Shown here one piece after another: positions 24,643 to 36,860 of a stretch of DNA of 64,000 nt. The position numbers were made by a program, and so were the translations under genes. The notes below the pieces were generated by a model, which saw only the letters and a list, made by a program, of their open reading frames with translations, made no database searches and was not told the DNA's origin. The stretch is from Rhipidocladum racemiflorum. Taxonomy: Eukaryota > Streptophyta > Magnoliopsida > Poales > Poaceae. The stretch's first letter is position 1. Every line of letters starts with the position of its first letter. The stretch is taken from assembly GCA_036346355.1 (NCBI GenBank), contig CM070576.1, positions 54,483,712-54,547,711 of the forward strand, in the 5' to 3' direction.

Positions 24643-25410
24643 ATGTTGTCCTCCCAGCTCACCTCTTCTGACGTAGCTCAAAGATCAGAGGAATGGTTTG
24701 CTCTCCGCAAGGACAAGCTCACCACAAGCACCTTCAGCACCGCCTTGGGCTTCTGGGCCGGCAACAGACGGGCAGAGCTATGGAATGAGAAAGTCTTTGG
24801 ACCAACAGAAATCAAGTTGGCAGATGCAGCCAGGTCTGCCATGGACTGGGGGACCCTTCATGAAAACGTAGCCATAGAGCAGTACACAAGCATCACAGGA
24901 CAGTCGGTGGGTTCCCTTGGCTTCGCAGTGCACACTGAGGCCAACTCTGGGTGGCTCGGAGCTTCGCCTGATGGCGTTCTTGGGTGTGACCCTGACGGCG
25001 GGATCCTGGAAGTCAAGTGTCCGTTCAACAAGGGTAAGCCTGAGCTCGCGCTGCCATGGCGTGCCATGCCATACTACTACATGCCACAGGTGCAGGACCT
25101 GATGGAGATCATGGGCAGAGATTGGATCGACCTCTACTGCTGGACTCCCAACGGAAGCAGCCTGTTCCGAGTGCCCCGAGACCGCGCATACTGGGAGCTC
25201 ATCCACAGTGTCCTACACGATTTCTGGTGGGGGAACGTGATGCCGGCGCGGGAGCTGTTGCTGCTAGGGAAGGAGGCCAAAGCGAGATCCTTCGAGCCGC
25301 CGCCCAAGCACCAGCTCACAAATCTGGTGTTAGTTAAGAGCAGGAAACTGGCTAGTGAAGCCAGGCTGCTGTGTATGGATGTTGGTGGTCATGTGGAATT
25401 CTTCCAATGA
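24643..25410 (+). CDS. YqaJ-like PD-(D/E)XK exonuclease domain protein
   Basis: The product is a 255-residue protein, counted from the methionine at 24643. The same frame is open upstream to 24457 but there reads like 5' leader or intron. It has the features of the YqaJ viral-recombinase family, which are lambda-exonuclease-like nucleases with a PD-(D/E)XK core: RSEEWFALRKDKLTTS (14-29), an AMDWGTLHENVAIEQY helix (66-81), GWLGASPDGVLG with the metal-binding Asp at 110, ILEVKCP with Glu123 and Lys125, and YYMPQVQDLMEI with Gln149/151. All core residues are present, so an active nuclease is plausible. In plants such proteins are uncharacterised, and many are predicted to be organellar. A GC-rich exon at 23053 may supply the N-terminus. 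The stop codon is at 25408. Confidence 0.8.
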   Translation: MLSSQLTSSDVAQRSEEWFALRKDKLTTSTFSTALGFWAGNRRAELWNEKVFGPTEIKLADAARSAMDWGTLHENVAIEQYTSITGQSVGSLGFAVHTEANSGWLGASPDGVLGCDPDGGILEVKCPFNKGKPELALPWRAMPYYYMPQVQDLMEIMGRDWIDLYCWTPNGSSLFRVPRDRAYWELIHSVLHDFWWGNVMPARELLLLGKEAKARSFEPPPKHQLTNLVLVKSRKLASEARLLCMDVGGHVEFFQ

Positions 25411-26397
25411 GTAATTCTGTCAATGGTTGTACAATGTACTCTGATTATTCTTTAAATTAAATACTTAATGACTGCCAAATCATCCCATTCGCCCTTCTTT
25501 AAAGTATGGTTAACGAGTCTATAATCACCTGTAGTATGTCTTGTGTCGTGCATTCTTCAGATTCGGGGCATTTGCATTTGCCCAAATTACTGGATATAAT
25601 CTTCTGTGATATGTCTTGTGAGCATTCCACATGTTCTTCAGGTTTTGCTCAAACTATTGAAAGCTAGAAAGCAGGTGACAATGAATCAGAAAGATCACCC
25701 AAGCAAATTTGCAAATGTAATTTCCTTCTTACCTATGGGCTATAGCTAAATACTGGTTACCTAGCATGTGGATTTCAAACTGAATACTGGTTACCTAGCA
25801 CCAGGGGTTTCCTGTCTTCTTCCCATTGTAACAAATGTTTGAGTTGGCCTTTACTTTCTCTTGTACGCAAAGAAGCCGTGAAGCAATCCGACAGGTGTTG
25901 TTTGCTTCCAGGATGTTCCATTCCTGGATGACAAAATGGATTACTACTGATCAATCGACCTGCCGGTTGCGTCTCAGCAGAACCCTTGCCTTGCCTTACC
26001 TGTGGGACAAGCAAGCAGGTTAAGCCTGACCATGATCCACAGCTCAAGGGGCGGACACGGTTCTGTACGGTCCTCAATGTACTGCAATCTAAGGAGTTAC
26101 GTACGAGCCGTTTGATCAAAAAACGACGGTCCAGATTGATCAGAAAATGCTGCAGCAAAACACTGTAGTGTATCACACTGTAGCACATAGATTTTAGAAG
26201 ATTTAGGCCACTTATTTGCTCGATCGGACGGTATATACCTCCTGAGACTGCTTAAGTTGCAGTCGCAGAGCGACTGCACCGGATCTCTTTCCTTAAGGGG
26301 TCGGCAGGGTCAGGACCTAACTTGGTCAGAAACATTTGGTATATGACCTGTTCAAATCAAAGCCTAATTGACCGGTAACCCGTGCACGGTGTACTTA
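25411..26397. other. 3' UTR and intergenic sequence
   Basis: The first few hundred bases are probably the 3' UTR of the YqaJ-type gene. A 20-bp motif (ACTGGTTACCTAGCA and neighbours) is directly repeated near 25753 and 25786. No gene is recognised. The short frames at 25775-26279 overlap on both strands and have no family resemblance. Confidence 0.45.
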
Positions 26398-26781
26398 GGC
26401 CATGTTTGGATGGACTAAAACTAATTGTTAGCTGGTTAATGGCTAGAGCTAATTGTTAGCCAGCTAATAATTAGTCCATCTAAAATTAGTTCAGGGCTGT
26501 TTGGATACATGACTAATGGTTGGACTAATTTCTTAGAAAAGTCATGTCTGCCCCTCATAATGGGTGAGGAAATGAGGATAAGGCCAGCGCGAGGGTATTT
26601 CAGGCTTTTCCCAGCTTGTTACATGCTATTAGCCCAAATTAGCTCCTCCCCACTAACTAATGGACTAATTGTTAGCTAAGGGGTTGGCTAAAAATTAGCC
26701 CACCTATTAGTCTTCCTGTTTGGATAGACTAGGACTAATTTTTAGCCAGCTAACAATTAGTCCAGGGATCCAAACATGGCC
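26398..26781. mobile_element. Tourist-like (PIF/Harbinger) MITE, 384 bp, TSD TTA
   Basis: The terminal inverted repeat is GGCCATGTTTGGAT at the left with its exact inverse ATCCAAACATGGCC at the right. TTA flanks both ends (26395-26397 and 26782-26784). Internal copies of CTAATTGTTAGC in both orientations extend the fold. It is non-coding. Confidence 0.88.
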
Positions 26782-26784
26782 TTA

Positions 26785-27164
26785 GTAAGGGTTAGTTACG
26801 GCCAGATTTCCGATTACGGTGCGGCGTACATTGCGCGGTCCTCAAATCGGACCCTGCGCTTCGTCGATCTTGCAGATTTTTCGCGACCCTATAATTAGAC
26901 TAGCAAGCAGCGCGATTCTAAATTCCATGTTCCTCCGTGGCCAGACGCCCAGAAGCACTCCGTCCGCATGTCAAAACAGATCTTGTTCCCATGGAGTTGA
27001 TTTTGACCGAGCACACTTGCTTGCGAAGCGTAATTAAAGGGAGCATGTACAAGGAAGGCCGTGCAGCAACCATGGAATCACACTAAAATCCATCTAATCA
27101 CAAGGCATAACTCTGCGTTGAAAGTAGCGTAGAAATTGGACTAAAAAATAGAATAATAAATAAT
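26785..27164. other. Intergenic, no feature seen
   Basis: A mixed-composition sequence between the MITE and the copia fragment. I see no gene, repeat end or RNA gene. Confidence 0.4.
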
Positions 27165-29100
27165 TATTTTTTATTGCGCGTGTGTTTATATATTTATATA
27201 AGTCAATTGATTGAAGTTGGAGGTGTTCAAAAGACACCTATTCTAAGAATTAGCGGTTAATCGTCGACTCTAACTTCTTAACACTACCCCTTGGGCGAAT
27301 AAAAGAGCATCCGCGTGCTTCAATAAACTCCTCCAAAAACCTCGTGAAAAAATATGACAAATTCGTTTTCATAATTATATGCCATGTAAACTCCTTTGAA
27401 ATCCTATAGAAAAAATATAAGGAAAAACTTTATGACATAAGTTCGCATTCAATGTTGCTTCATTAAAAACCTTCTATGAGAAACCATTTATGTAAAACTA
27501 TTCACATCAAAGGATTTCATGATCATAGGTGTTTTCGTTGAATACGATTTATCCATATTGAATTTCTCTAATATATTTTGGATATATGCAGACTGGTGCA
27601 TAAATGTTCCTTCAGGAATATGCTTAAGCTGTAAGCCTAAGCAAAATTTAGCCTTACCCAAATCTTTTATCTCAAACTGCGTCACAAGATGGTTACTTGC
27701 ATCTTCTATGTCCCTTGTGGTTCTTATGATATTTAAATCATCAACATATATTAAGATGATACAGAATCCACTTTGGGATTTTCTTATAAACACACATGGA
27801 TAATCATCATTATTGGAGTATTCTTTCTTCAAAACAAACTCACTTAGTCAGTTGTACCATATCCTTCTCGACTGTTTTAATCCATATAGTGACTTTTTCA
27901 ACTTGACGCTATATATATTGCGATTTGCATTATGATTCAGAATTTTAACCCATTCAAGGACTTTCATGTAAATATCCGAATCTAATGACCCATACAAATA
28001 TGTGGTCACTATATGCATTAACTGCATTGATACTTTTATATTAACTGCCAGAGATATTAGATATCGAATTGTTATTCCATTTATAATGGGAGAGTATATC
28101 TCATCGTAATCAATGCCGGATCCTCTGCGTGAACCCTTAGGTTACAAGCCTGTTTTTGTATCTCACCACTTCATTATTTTTATTCCTTTTCCGAACGAAA
28201 ACACATTTGTTTCTCACATGATACACTTTAGGAGGAGTTGGTGTTACTGGACCAAATACCTCTTTTTTATTAAGCGAGAGCAATTCTGCTTCAATTGATT
28301 CCATTCATTTGACCCAATATGAGCTTTTTGTACACTCTGCTATGGTCTTTAGTTCTGCATCTAGTTGAAGACTCAACAATCTTTAAGGCAAAATGTATGT
28401 CGACAATTGTAATATCTCTTTTATATAATTCTTCCGAATTGACATAATTTGTGAAAATTTCTTCTTTTATGTCTTTTAACTCCTTGTGATTTCCCATAAG
28501 AACAGAGTCTACGGGTTCCGGTGTCCAAGCATCTAAATTTGTGCGCACTTTGATGCCTGGTTTCGATGGTTTTCAACCTCATGTTGAGTTTTTTTTTTCC
28601 GATTCAAGTACTGTACCTTTACCTTTAGAAGAATTTCGTTTTTGCAGATGTTTTCGCGTAACCAAGTCTTTTTTATCCGAAATTCTTTCCTTCTTCTCAT
28701 TAGGGGCAAGAGTAGCTTTCTGTGTACCCCCACTCTTTTTGATACATTGACTATAGGTATATAAGATTTTGTAACACCATTGCAATCTGGCAAATTATTT
28801 ACAATTTATTGCAAATTTATTATTCTCTAAACCTCTAGTTCATAATCTTTAGTACGTAGATCTAAGAATTGAATACAAGTGACATTATAATCTATTTTTC
28901 GGTATTCTTCATGGTACTTATTTTTTTATTGCATATGTGTTTTTTATTGCATATATGTTTACGTATTTATACGAACCAATGAGTAAAGTTGATAGTATCT
29001 AAAAACACACATGTATACAAACCAATGAGTAAAGTTGATGGTATCTAAAAGACGCCCATTATAAAAAAAAAACATTCATTCTAAGAGTTCATTATAAAAA
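27165..29100. repeat. Direct repeats flanking a copia fragment
   Basis: A block with TTTTTATTGCRYRTGTGTTT, ATTTATA and AAAAGACRCC occurs at about 27165-27260. It recurs, partly doubled, at about 28910-29095 in the same orientation. The copia pol fragment lies between. The block is too short and AT-rich to be an ordinary copia LTR. It may be a duplicated host segment or the residue of a small transposon. Confidence 0.5.
27488..28793 (-). pseudogene. Ty1-copia pol fragment (linker plus reverse transcriptase), degenerate
   Basis: On the minus strand, three open pieces (28793-28533, 28548-28291 and 27832-27488) are related to copia polyprotein. The last contains the RT block with YVDDLN and the FCLGLQLKHIPEG stretch, followed by NMDKSYSTKTPM, which is nearly the same as in the copia element at 32891-37502 (NMDKSHLLKTSM). 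The upstream pieces match the low-complexity linker between integrase and RT. Frameshifts and stops separate them. Gag, integrase core, RNase H and LTRs are absent, so this is a dead fragment. Confidence 0.75.
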
Positions 29101-29734
29101 AAAAAACACTCTGAACACGCAATTAGCCACGTACGAAGCAAGAGTGGTAAATGCCTACACAAGCACTTGAGAAAAATGCAGGTAGCAGTAAATAAGTTCA
29201 AAGTCGTTTTATTTCTTTGGAAGTAACTGTCACAAGTCACATTATACAATCCTTCCAGAACTATACTATTACAATTGTCACGCCTGCACAAAGTTAAGAA
29301 AGCAGTTAATCTTCGATCTGGCAACCCACTGACATGCCAGGCTATACTTTCACTCTCTTGAACTGCAAATTCCAGGAAGAAACATACCTAAAAACAAGGA
29401 ATAAAAAAAATGAGTGCGCACAATAGCAAAACCCTAGATGTCATCGATGAAGAGTACGGCACCACCCACCTCAATTGTCACTGGTGAGACCATAATAGTG
29501 GAACCATCCTTTCTTTTTTGCTGGATTATACTAGCTGTTTTTTTCTCTTTTTCTTGCAAGCAAATGTAGTATGTCAACATGGCTGCACCTTTATGGCAAA
29601 CTATCTTTTTTTTTGGTTCTTTTTATATGTTGAAATACTATGTCAAGATGGCTACATGGATGAGGGCAAAGACTGTTATTTCTCTCTGAGCACGGAGAAA
29701 GTATTCTTTCAATGGATAAAATGGAGACAAACTC

Positions 29735-32031
29735 CTATTTCTCTGCGAGAGATGGGACTGGATCCTCTTGACAGTTATAGCAAAGGCATTCCAGACTGAA
29801 AGTCTCTTCATACTCTAAATTTTGTACACACCTCCCACAATGCCGACATCTCAGGATGCAAACTTCACAAGCTCTGCATTTACCAGATTTTCTGTCATTG
29901 CAGTCCTCTGCTGGGCAATCATAAACAGACTTGTATTTCTGGCATTTAGGGCACATCTCAATATCAAGAGCATATCCATCATTGCAATCTGATAAAAGCC
30001 GATTAGCATGAAAGAATCGTGGCTCCCGGCTGTGCACCTCTTGCATCATGTCTATGTTCAACAAGGATAATAACTCTTCATAATACTCTTCTGGTAAACT
30101 GAAGAGACGTCCAACTCTGAGATTCTTAATACCATCCACTGCTTTCATATTGAATGACTTTAGATTGGCAATAAGACCATCTATAGTTAACCGCGCGCAG
30201 CCCAAAATGCTCAACTGTGTAAAAAGGCAAGTTAGAAGAGCAAATGGAACGAGTCATTTCGTCAAATTAGAATGTAAAACAGACAAAGATGTGCATACAA
30301 ATAAAGAAGTGATAGTACAAGTTTTCTCATACTGTTCCAACAACTATTGTAAGAAATTAAAATCATACACCAAATTAAAATGTATATATACCATCCAGTC
30401 ACAGATGCAGCACAGTACTCTTCACAACAACTTAACATTGCCATGCACAAGGCATAAAATTCCGAAATTCCGAATTAATGCTATTTGAAAAATGATACAT
30501 CAGTGTAGATATCCTGAAGTATTAATGAAAATCATCAAAACCATTAATAAGGCTGGGTTTTTTTCTGTTCGGCAGCAAGAACATTTAATCTAAACATTTT
30601 TCTACTTGTGCTGAACGCTAGCACAGTTCTTGCAGAAATGCAAGTTGCACCGTCAACTAGTTTGACTTTGAGGCTATGATATACAGGCATACGAGAAGTG
30701 AATAATATTAGATCAATACAAAAGAAACAAGGTAAACAAGTTTTTCAGTTGATCCTATATTGATAACTAGAGAAACAAAGCCATCTAAAGAAACAGGAGA
30801 AACAAAGGATAGCCTAAAACAGCAGTCATGCTCCGAAAAATGAATATAAGCAATCAACAGCATTGAGCATCACCTTATACCACTAAAATTCCATAGTGGA
30901 TGCTCATGACCATAAATACTACATAGATAGCTAGAGCTAGCAAACCAGAATATGCTCCATTTTAAACTATAACACAGATTTGTTTCATGACAGTAACAGA
31001 CTAGCAATCTTATAAGATGGTATAACATTTACATTGCATTGATGGGAGAATGCTAAGATACAACGTACATTACTATAGCAATGACATATACAGATAAATT
31101 TGTTGCCAAGTATAATTCCAAGACTTGAAGTTAATCTTAAAAGGACTTGCGAGAAGATTCAGGCCGTACTAACCTTTGTTAACCTCGGATTACTCTCTAG
31201 AACAGCCTTCAACCCCTGATCTGTGATATTTATGCAGCTCACAAGGCTTAGACACTGCAAAGTACCTGGGGACTTTTGTGTCAGGCGTAGAAGATCAGCA
31301 TCATAAATATTCTCGCTCAAGTGCGATTCAATACGGATGCTCTTCCACAATAAGGGGTCATTATGGACAGCCGAATGCAATGACTTGCAAACCATCTCAA
31401 CAGAGAGGATGTCACGAAGGCCAAGATAGCCGAGAGCGAACATCATTCCCTCATGCGGAGCACTTCCCTCCTGAACAGGAACAGCATCAACCTTACCACG
31501 GCATGCCAATGCAGCATTGCCAGAGGTAGAAGGGTTCTCCACGAACCCAATAGACTGTGGGTAGGATGCACGGGAAGGAAATCTTGGAGAGCGGTCAGCG
31601 CCTCCACCACCATAAAGGCCTCCAAACCCAAAGGAGCCTTCAAAAACACCCACATGGCCACCAATCGGCGGCTCCGGAGAGAGTGCAAAAGCCTGATTCA
31701 AGTAATAACTCAGGTCAGCAAAAACGGCATCACCTCCGCCGCTTCCGAAACGCCCAGCACCGGACATGACCGTGAGGTCCTCGATGCAACTGGCGATCGC
31801 TGCAGTGAATGTGGTCTCCAGGTTCATCCCGAAGGGGTCCGTCGGCAAGAGATCCACGGGATCGAACTCCTCCTCCAGCTCTAGCTCCAGCTCCAACTCA
31901 TCCCACCACAGGGAATCCACTCCGCAGGATGACAGCGGCGAGGCCTCCTCCGACCGGCACCCACACCCTCGTATCATGCCAGCGCAGTCGTCGTTCACAA
32001 GGAACGAGCACGACGAGTAATTCAACGCCAT
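29735..32031 (-). CDS. SKIP14: F-box protein, SKIP14 type (two exons)
   Basis: Exon 1 is 32031-31174 (286 codons) and exon 2 is 30214-29735. The intron (31173-30215) has a GT donor, AG acceptor and phase 0. The product has 445 residues, close to the family's usual size. It starts at MALNYSSCSF, as plant SKIP14 proteins do; the upstream in-frame ATG at 32151 lies in the 5' leader. An acidic stretch (43-60) is followed by a glycine-rich spacer, the F-box at about 195-234 (MFALGYLGLRDILSVEMVCK), leucine-rich-like sequence (245-300), and a C-terminal cysteine cluster with several CxxC pairs (CPKCQ, CRACEVC, CRHCGRC). F-box proteins bind SKP1 and select targets for SCF ubiquitin ligases. Nothing in the frame is broken. 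Confidence 0.88.
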
Positions 32032-32714
32032 AGCCTCCAATCTCTCTCTCTCTCGTTTTTCTATACAGTATTGACAGAACGGTAGAACATGCAACCCTAG
32101 ATCTCCCCAAGAGAACCCTCCATTCCTGATCCGGGCCAATACAAAAAACAATCCCTAGGACCAAAAACTTCACGGAGCAATCTCGATCATGGATCCCAAG
32201 GCAATCCAGTAGCACAGAAACCACGGCCCCTAGAAACGAAATCTCAACCTCCCCCCAAATCGAAACCCCCCACCAACGCCAGCACCCCTACAACAAAGGA
32301 GACGCAACAAGGAGAATCACGCCCACATCAACGAACCAAGGGCTCCAAAATCCCCCCAAATCCCCACCAAAAACCAGCAACGGTGGGATCCGGAAATCCA
32401 CGAACCGGCAGGAGGATTCTTCGAAGGGGACTGGCGACTCGTCCACGGACGGGGGAGGGGTGGCGGTAGACACCTTCCAATGCGGCGGTGGGGTGGGTAC
32501 CGGGATTCGAGCGCAGGAGGCGAAACCCTAGGGGGAGGCAGGAGGTGGAGGGTGGTGGCGTAGGGGTTCCGCGGAAATCTCGAGGACTCCTTCCCTTGGC
32601 CTTCCGCGCCGCGCGAGGGGAGGGGGAGAAGAGAGGACAGGAGGAGGGGGCGTGGTGGCCTGCCTGCTCTGGTGGGGGCGGCTAAGCCGATCTCCTTTTC
32701 TACTCGCGTCCCCT

Positions 32715-32721
<7 letters not shown>

Positions 32722-32747
<26 letters not shown>
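32722..32747. repeat. (CT)n microsatellite in the SKIP14 promoter/5' region
   Basis: A run of about 13 CT units, read as GA repeats on the SKIP14 sense strand, lies about 700 bp upstream of its ATG. A shorter CT run at about 32041-32055 lies in the 5' leader. GA repeats are known binding sites for plant BBR/BPC proteins; a role here is inference. Confidence 0.75.
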
Positions 32748-32748
<1 letters not shown>

Positions 32749-33831
32749 TTGTTGGTTGCGTTTTCGTGGGGTTTTCCTTCGTTTCTCCCGTGCGAGCAGC
32801 GTCTTTCCGCAACACGTGTATGCCTGCGTAGCCGTGCGAACTCGCTGGATGGGGTGTTTGGGGTGCGCGAGGCGAGGACTCGGTTTTTGGTGTTACTACA
32901 TGGATAGAGATCGTATCTTTGAAAAGAAGGATTCTATTTATGGGGGATGAATTTGAACTTATCTTTAAGGTCCTTCACTATATATGTATAGGATATTATT
33001 TTGTACAGAGTTAATCAATCTAATAAAGAGAGAGGTTTTTCCCTTGTATGGTGTGTCTCTCCTTCTTCTGTTTATGTGCTTGCATTGGCGTGTCGTGGAT
33101 TGGCGTGGGTGAACGATCTTGTTTCACAACACGTTATCAGCATGAGTCTCTACCGCAAGAAGCGAAGGATCGTCGACGACAACGAACGACTACTACCGGC
33201 GATTGATCGTCCGATCCGATCTGCAATCAACTCGTCACCACGCCGGCATCCACTCGGATTACCGAAAAAGTCCTACGCGATAGCCAACGCTTCCGGCATC
33301 AAGAACGTAAGTCGAAAAATACTGCAGATTGTTTCGCTAGATGCATAGATCTAATCTACTGTTAGAAATTGGAGATTGTTTTTTTTTTCTAATCTGCCGT
33401 TAGAGAACCTGAGTGATTGGGATTTGATTTCGGTAATGAATAAATAGATATGAGACAATTGGTGTCTAGGAAAACACACATGAGGCTTGGTTCTTTAATT
33501 GGCACCCGGAAACGGGAAGTGCTCCCTCCCTCATGTGAGCCATAGGGGCAGGTTGACCTGGCCATGAGTCGAATTGACGGAGATATTCATTACCTGTTTT
33601 CGCTCCCAACCAACAAGAATTATATAAGTTGAAAATTAACCTTATGACATGTTTAATTTATGTTGGAATTACATAATTAACATAAAATGGCTAATTGCTA
33701 AGAAAATTCTGGGAAAATTGTGATAATTATCTACTGAATAGATATAGACCAAAACTTTATTAATTAAATGAAGATGCATGCAATATAATATTTTACCTGT
33801 AGTAAAATCTCGTATTGCTTGCATATAGGAT

Positions 33832-34962
33832 ATGTCTGACATTGCAAAAAAGGAATTTGTTGTGCTTGCCCTGTATGGCAGCAATTACCTCACTTGGGCA
33901 ATGGATGCCAAAATCAACCTAACAGTTAGAGGACTTAGAGTTGCTATTGCTCGGTCTGAAGCCGGTGCAATCGAAGTGTCTGAACCCGCAAAATGTGCCG
34001 CTTTACATTTCCTGAGGCACCATATTCATTTAGACCTGAAGGCCGAATACTTGATGGAGGAGGACCCACTGGTATTGTGAAATTCCCTGAAGGAACGCTA
34101 TAACCAGCAAAGATCTGTGTTGTTGCCAGAAGCACAACGCGAATGGACCCTCCTACGTTTTCAGGATTTCAAATCTGTAACATCTTACAATTCTGCAATG
34201 CACAAACTAGTCGCTAAATTGACTTTTTGTAACCAGAAAGTTACTGAAACTGAAAAGATCGACAAAACCTTGTGCACTTTCCACCCTAATATGATGATAC
34301 TACAACAACAGTACCGTCATGCAAAGTACAAGAAGTACTCTGAGCTTATTAGTGTTCTGCTAGAAGCAGAAAAACATGATAAAGTCCTGATGAAGAATCA
34401 TCATGCAAATACTAATGGAAGCCAAGCAGTGCCTGAAGCACATGCTACCGCTCAGCAGGCCAGTAGTAGCCATGACTGCGGGAAGGTCCAAATGTACAAG
34501 GGGAATAAATGGAAGAATGACAGAAATCAAAAGGGAAAAGAGAAATCCCAATGGAACGGTAAAGGGAAGGGTACAGGAACCTTCCAGAAGCAAGGTCCAG
34601 CCAATAAGGCACCTGACTCTCAAACATGCTTTAAGTGTGGTTGTGTTGGCCATTGGTCATGCAATTGTCGCACCCCAAAGCATTTTGCAGAACTTTACAT
34701 GAAATCCACTGGGAGATTACAGAAGAATCAAGAAAAGAATGTTGAGGCATACTTCACCGCTCTACCAAACATTGAGCAGGACGGTGGAAAGAAAAATGAC
34801 AATGTCACTGACCCAACGGTCGAGTTTAAGGAAAGCCTTCTTGGATATGGTGACTCGCCCATGGAGGAAGATGACCTACCTGGTACTGAACTTGTAGAAT
34901 TCCAGAAGAATACCAATGTTTCCCAGGAGATGGAACATGACTTATATGGAGATCTAGAATAG
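33832..34962 (+). pseudogene. Copia gag with one internal stop codon
   Basis: The frame starts at MSDIAKKEFVVLALYGSNYL and runs 82 codons to a TGA at 34078-34080. After that the same frame is open to 34962. Together they form a typical UBN2-type copia Gag with a CCHC zinc knuckle, CFKCGCVGHWSCNC (34627-34668), which packages RNA. The single in-frame TGA is the only break seen. Acidic sequence follows the knuckle where protease would be expected, then the frame ends. Confidence 0.82.
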
Positions 34963-35599
34963 TCTTCCTACACCCCCTTTTTGCTTTATATCGCATTTTC
35001 ATTAGTTGAGTCACCTTAAGAGCCTCATCAGTTTGAATAATTATGTTCCTGAATGAACATTTGGTCTATGCTCCTGTTGAGCAATTATCAATGATAATTA
35101 AATAAAGTGTTTTCCAGAATATTTGATATTTTGTGCTATACTTGTTTTATATTCTACAGTTTTTCCTGATGCAATAATTGTTTGATTGTTATACTATGTA
35201 ACCTGAAGTTGGTATTGCGATAAAAACCCAGAAATATTTAAAGATATTGTAGATCGACTGGGCAATCTTGAGTTGAATAATATGAGAAATATTTAAAGAT
35301 AACCCCATCGTATATTTGTGCGCACAATCCAACGCTGGGAAGTCGGAACACCCAGACTTCATCGTTGTGGGAAATCACGAGGAGCTGGAAGAAATTAATA
35401 AAGAGATATCCCTGGAGTGATGCAGGAGAATTATATATAAAGAAAGACTACAATTGTTGACATATTTTGCCTCTAAAAATTGCTAAAATCTGGATTCAGA
35501 ACCAAAGTCCATGGCAGAGTGCCAGGAGCGCTCATATAGGGTCAAATGAAAGAGCAATTGAGACAGCGCTCGCTTAATAAGAGAAAAGTTCTTGGTCCT

Positions 35600-36860
35600 G
35601 TTGACTGAACATTTTCTGAAATATTCCTTGTATGATCAAATGGATTTTTCATCCTGAAGATATATAAAAATATTCAGGTGGTGAGATATAAAGCGACGCT
35701 TGTAGCACAAGAGTTTTAGCAGAGACCTATCATCGATTACGATTAAACTGTTCTCCTGTAATAAGTGAAATAACGTTCTGAAATTTAATATTGATGGCAG
35801 CAAGCTTAAACTTATCAATACAGTTGATAGATGTAGTGACTGCATATTTATATGGGTCACTGAATATGGATTAAAACAGTCGGTAAGGATGTGGTACAAC
35901 CGACTTAGTAAATTCCTCCTAAAGAAGGGATATTCAAATAATGATGATTGTCCCTGTGTGTTCATAAAGAAATTCTAGAATAGATTTTGTATCATCTTGG
36001 TATATGTCGACGATCTGAATATCATCGGAACCACGAGGAAATAAAGGAAGCAAATGCTTACCTCAAGACGGAGTTTGAGATAAAGGATTAGGTAAAACCA
36101 AATTTTGCTTAGGCTTGCAACTTGAGCATTTCCTTACAGGAATTTTAGTACACCAGTCTGCCTATACCAAGAAGGTATTGGAAATATTTAACATGGATAA
36201 ATCTCATCTTTTGAAAACCTCCATGGTAGTAAGATCCCTTGAAGCAGACAAAGACCCATTTAGACTAAGGATGAAAGATGAGGAAGTCTTAGGACTTGAA
36301 GTCCCATATCTAAGTGCTATCGGTGCACTTATGTATCTTGCGAATTGCACAAGGCTTGATATTGCATTCGTAGTAAATTTGCTAGCAAGACATAGTGCAG
36401 CTCCAATCAGAAGACATTAGGCTAATATCAAGACTTTACTCATATACCTCTAAGGTACCTAAGATCTTGGATTGTTTTTCCTGAAGGACCAAGACTTAAT
36501 CATGGAGGAAAATATGGATGTTGGCTATCTGTCTAATCCCCACAGTGCCAAAATTAAAACTGGTTTTGTATCTCTGTGGTGGTGCAGCTATTTCTTGGTG
36601 GTCTTTCAAACAGACTTTGATAGCCACCTCTTCCAACCACTCAGATATTATATCTTTGTATGAAGCCTCACGGAAATGCGTTTGGCTGAGACGTGTAATT
36701 AACCACTTCCAGAAGTCACGTGATATGAATACCGTCGATACCCCTACTATTATCTATGAAGATAATGCTGCTTGTGTTGCACAAATACAAATGGGTTATG
36801 TAAAGAGCAACATCACGAAGCATATTGTCCCTAAGTTCTTCTATCCTCACGAACTCTAGA
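35600..36860 (+). pseudogene. Remnants of copia reverse transcriptase and RNase H
   Basis: In several frames, pieces of RT are visible: a YVDD active site at 36003-36014, HQSAYTKKVLEIFNMDKS (about 36150-36200), YLSAIGALMYLANCTRLDI (36307-36363), and the RNase H part with IIYEDNAACVAQIQMGYVK (36751-36807). Many stops and frameshifts interrupt them. Protease and integrase were not found between gag and RT, implying a large internal deletion. Confidence 0.75.

Noticed and set aside
24778..25206. 142-residue minus-strand frame
   Set aside because: It is the antisense shadow of the YqaJ domain exon.
31453..32033. Plus-strand frames over the F-box gene
   Set aside because: They are antisense shadows of SKIP14 exon 1.
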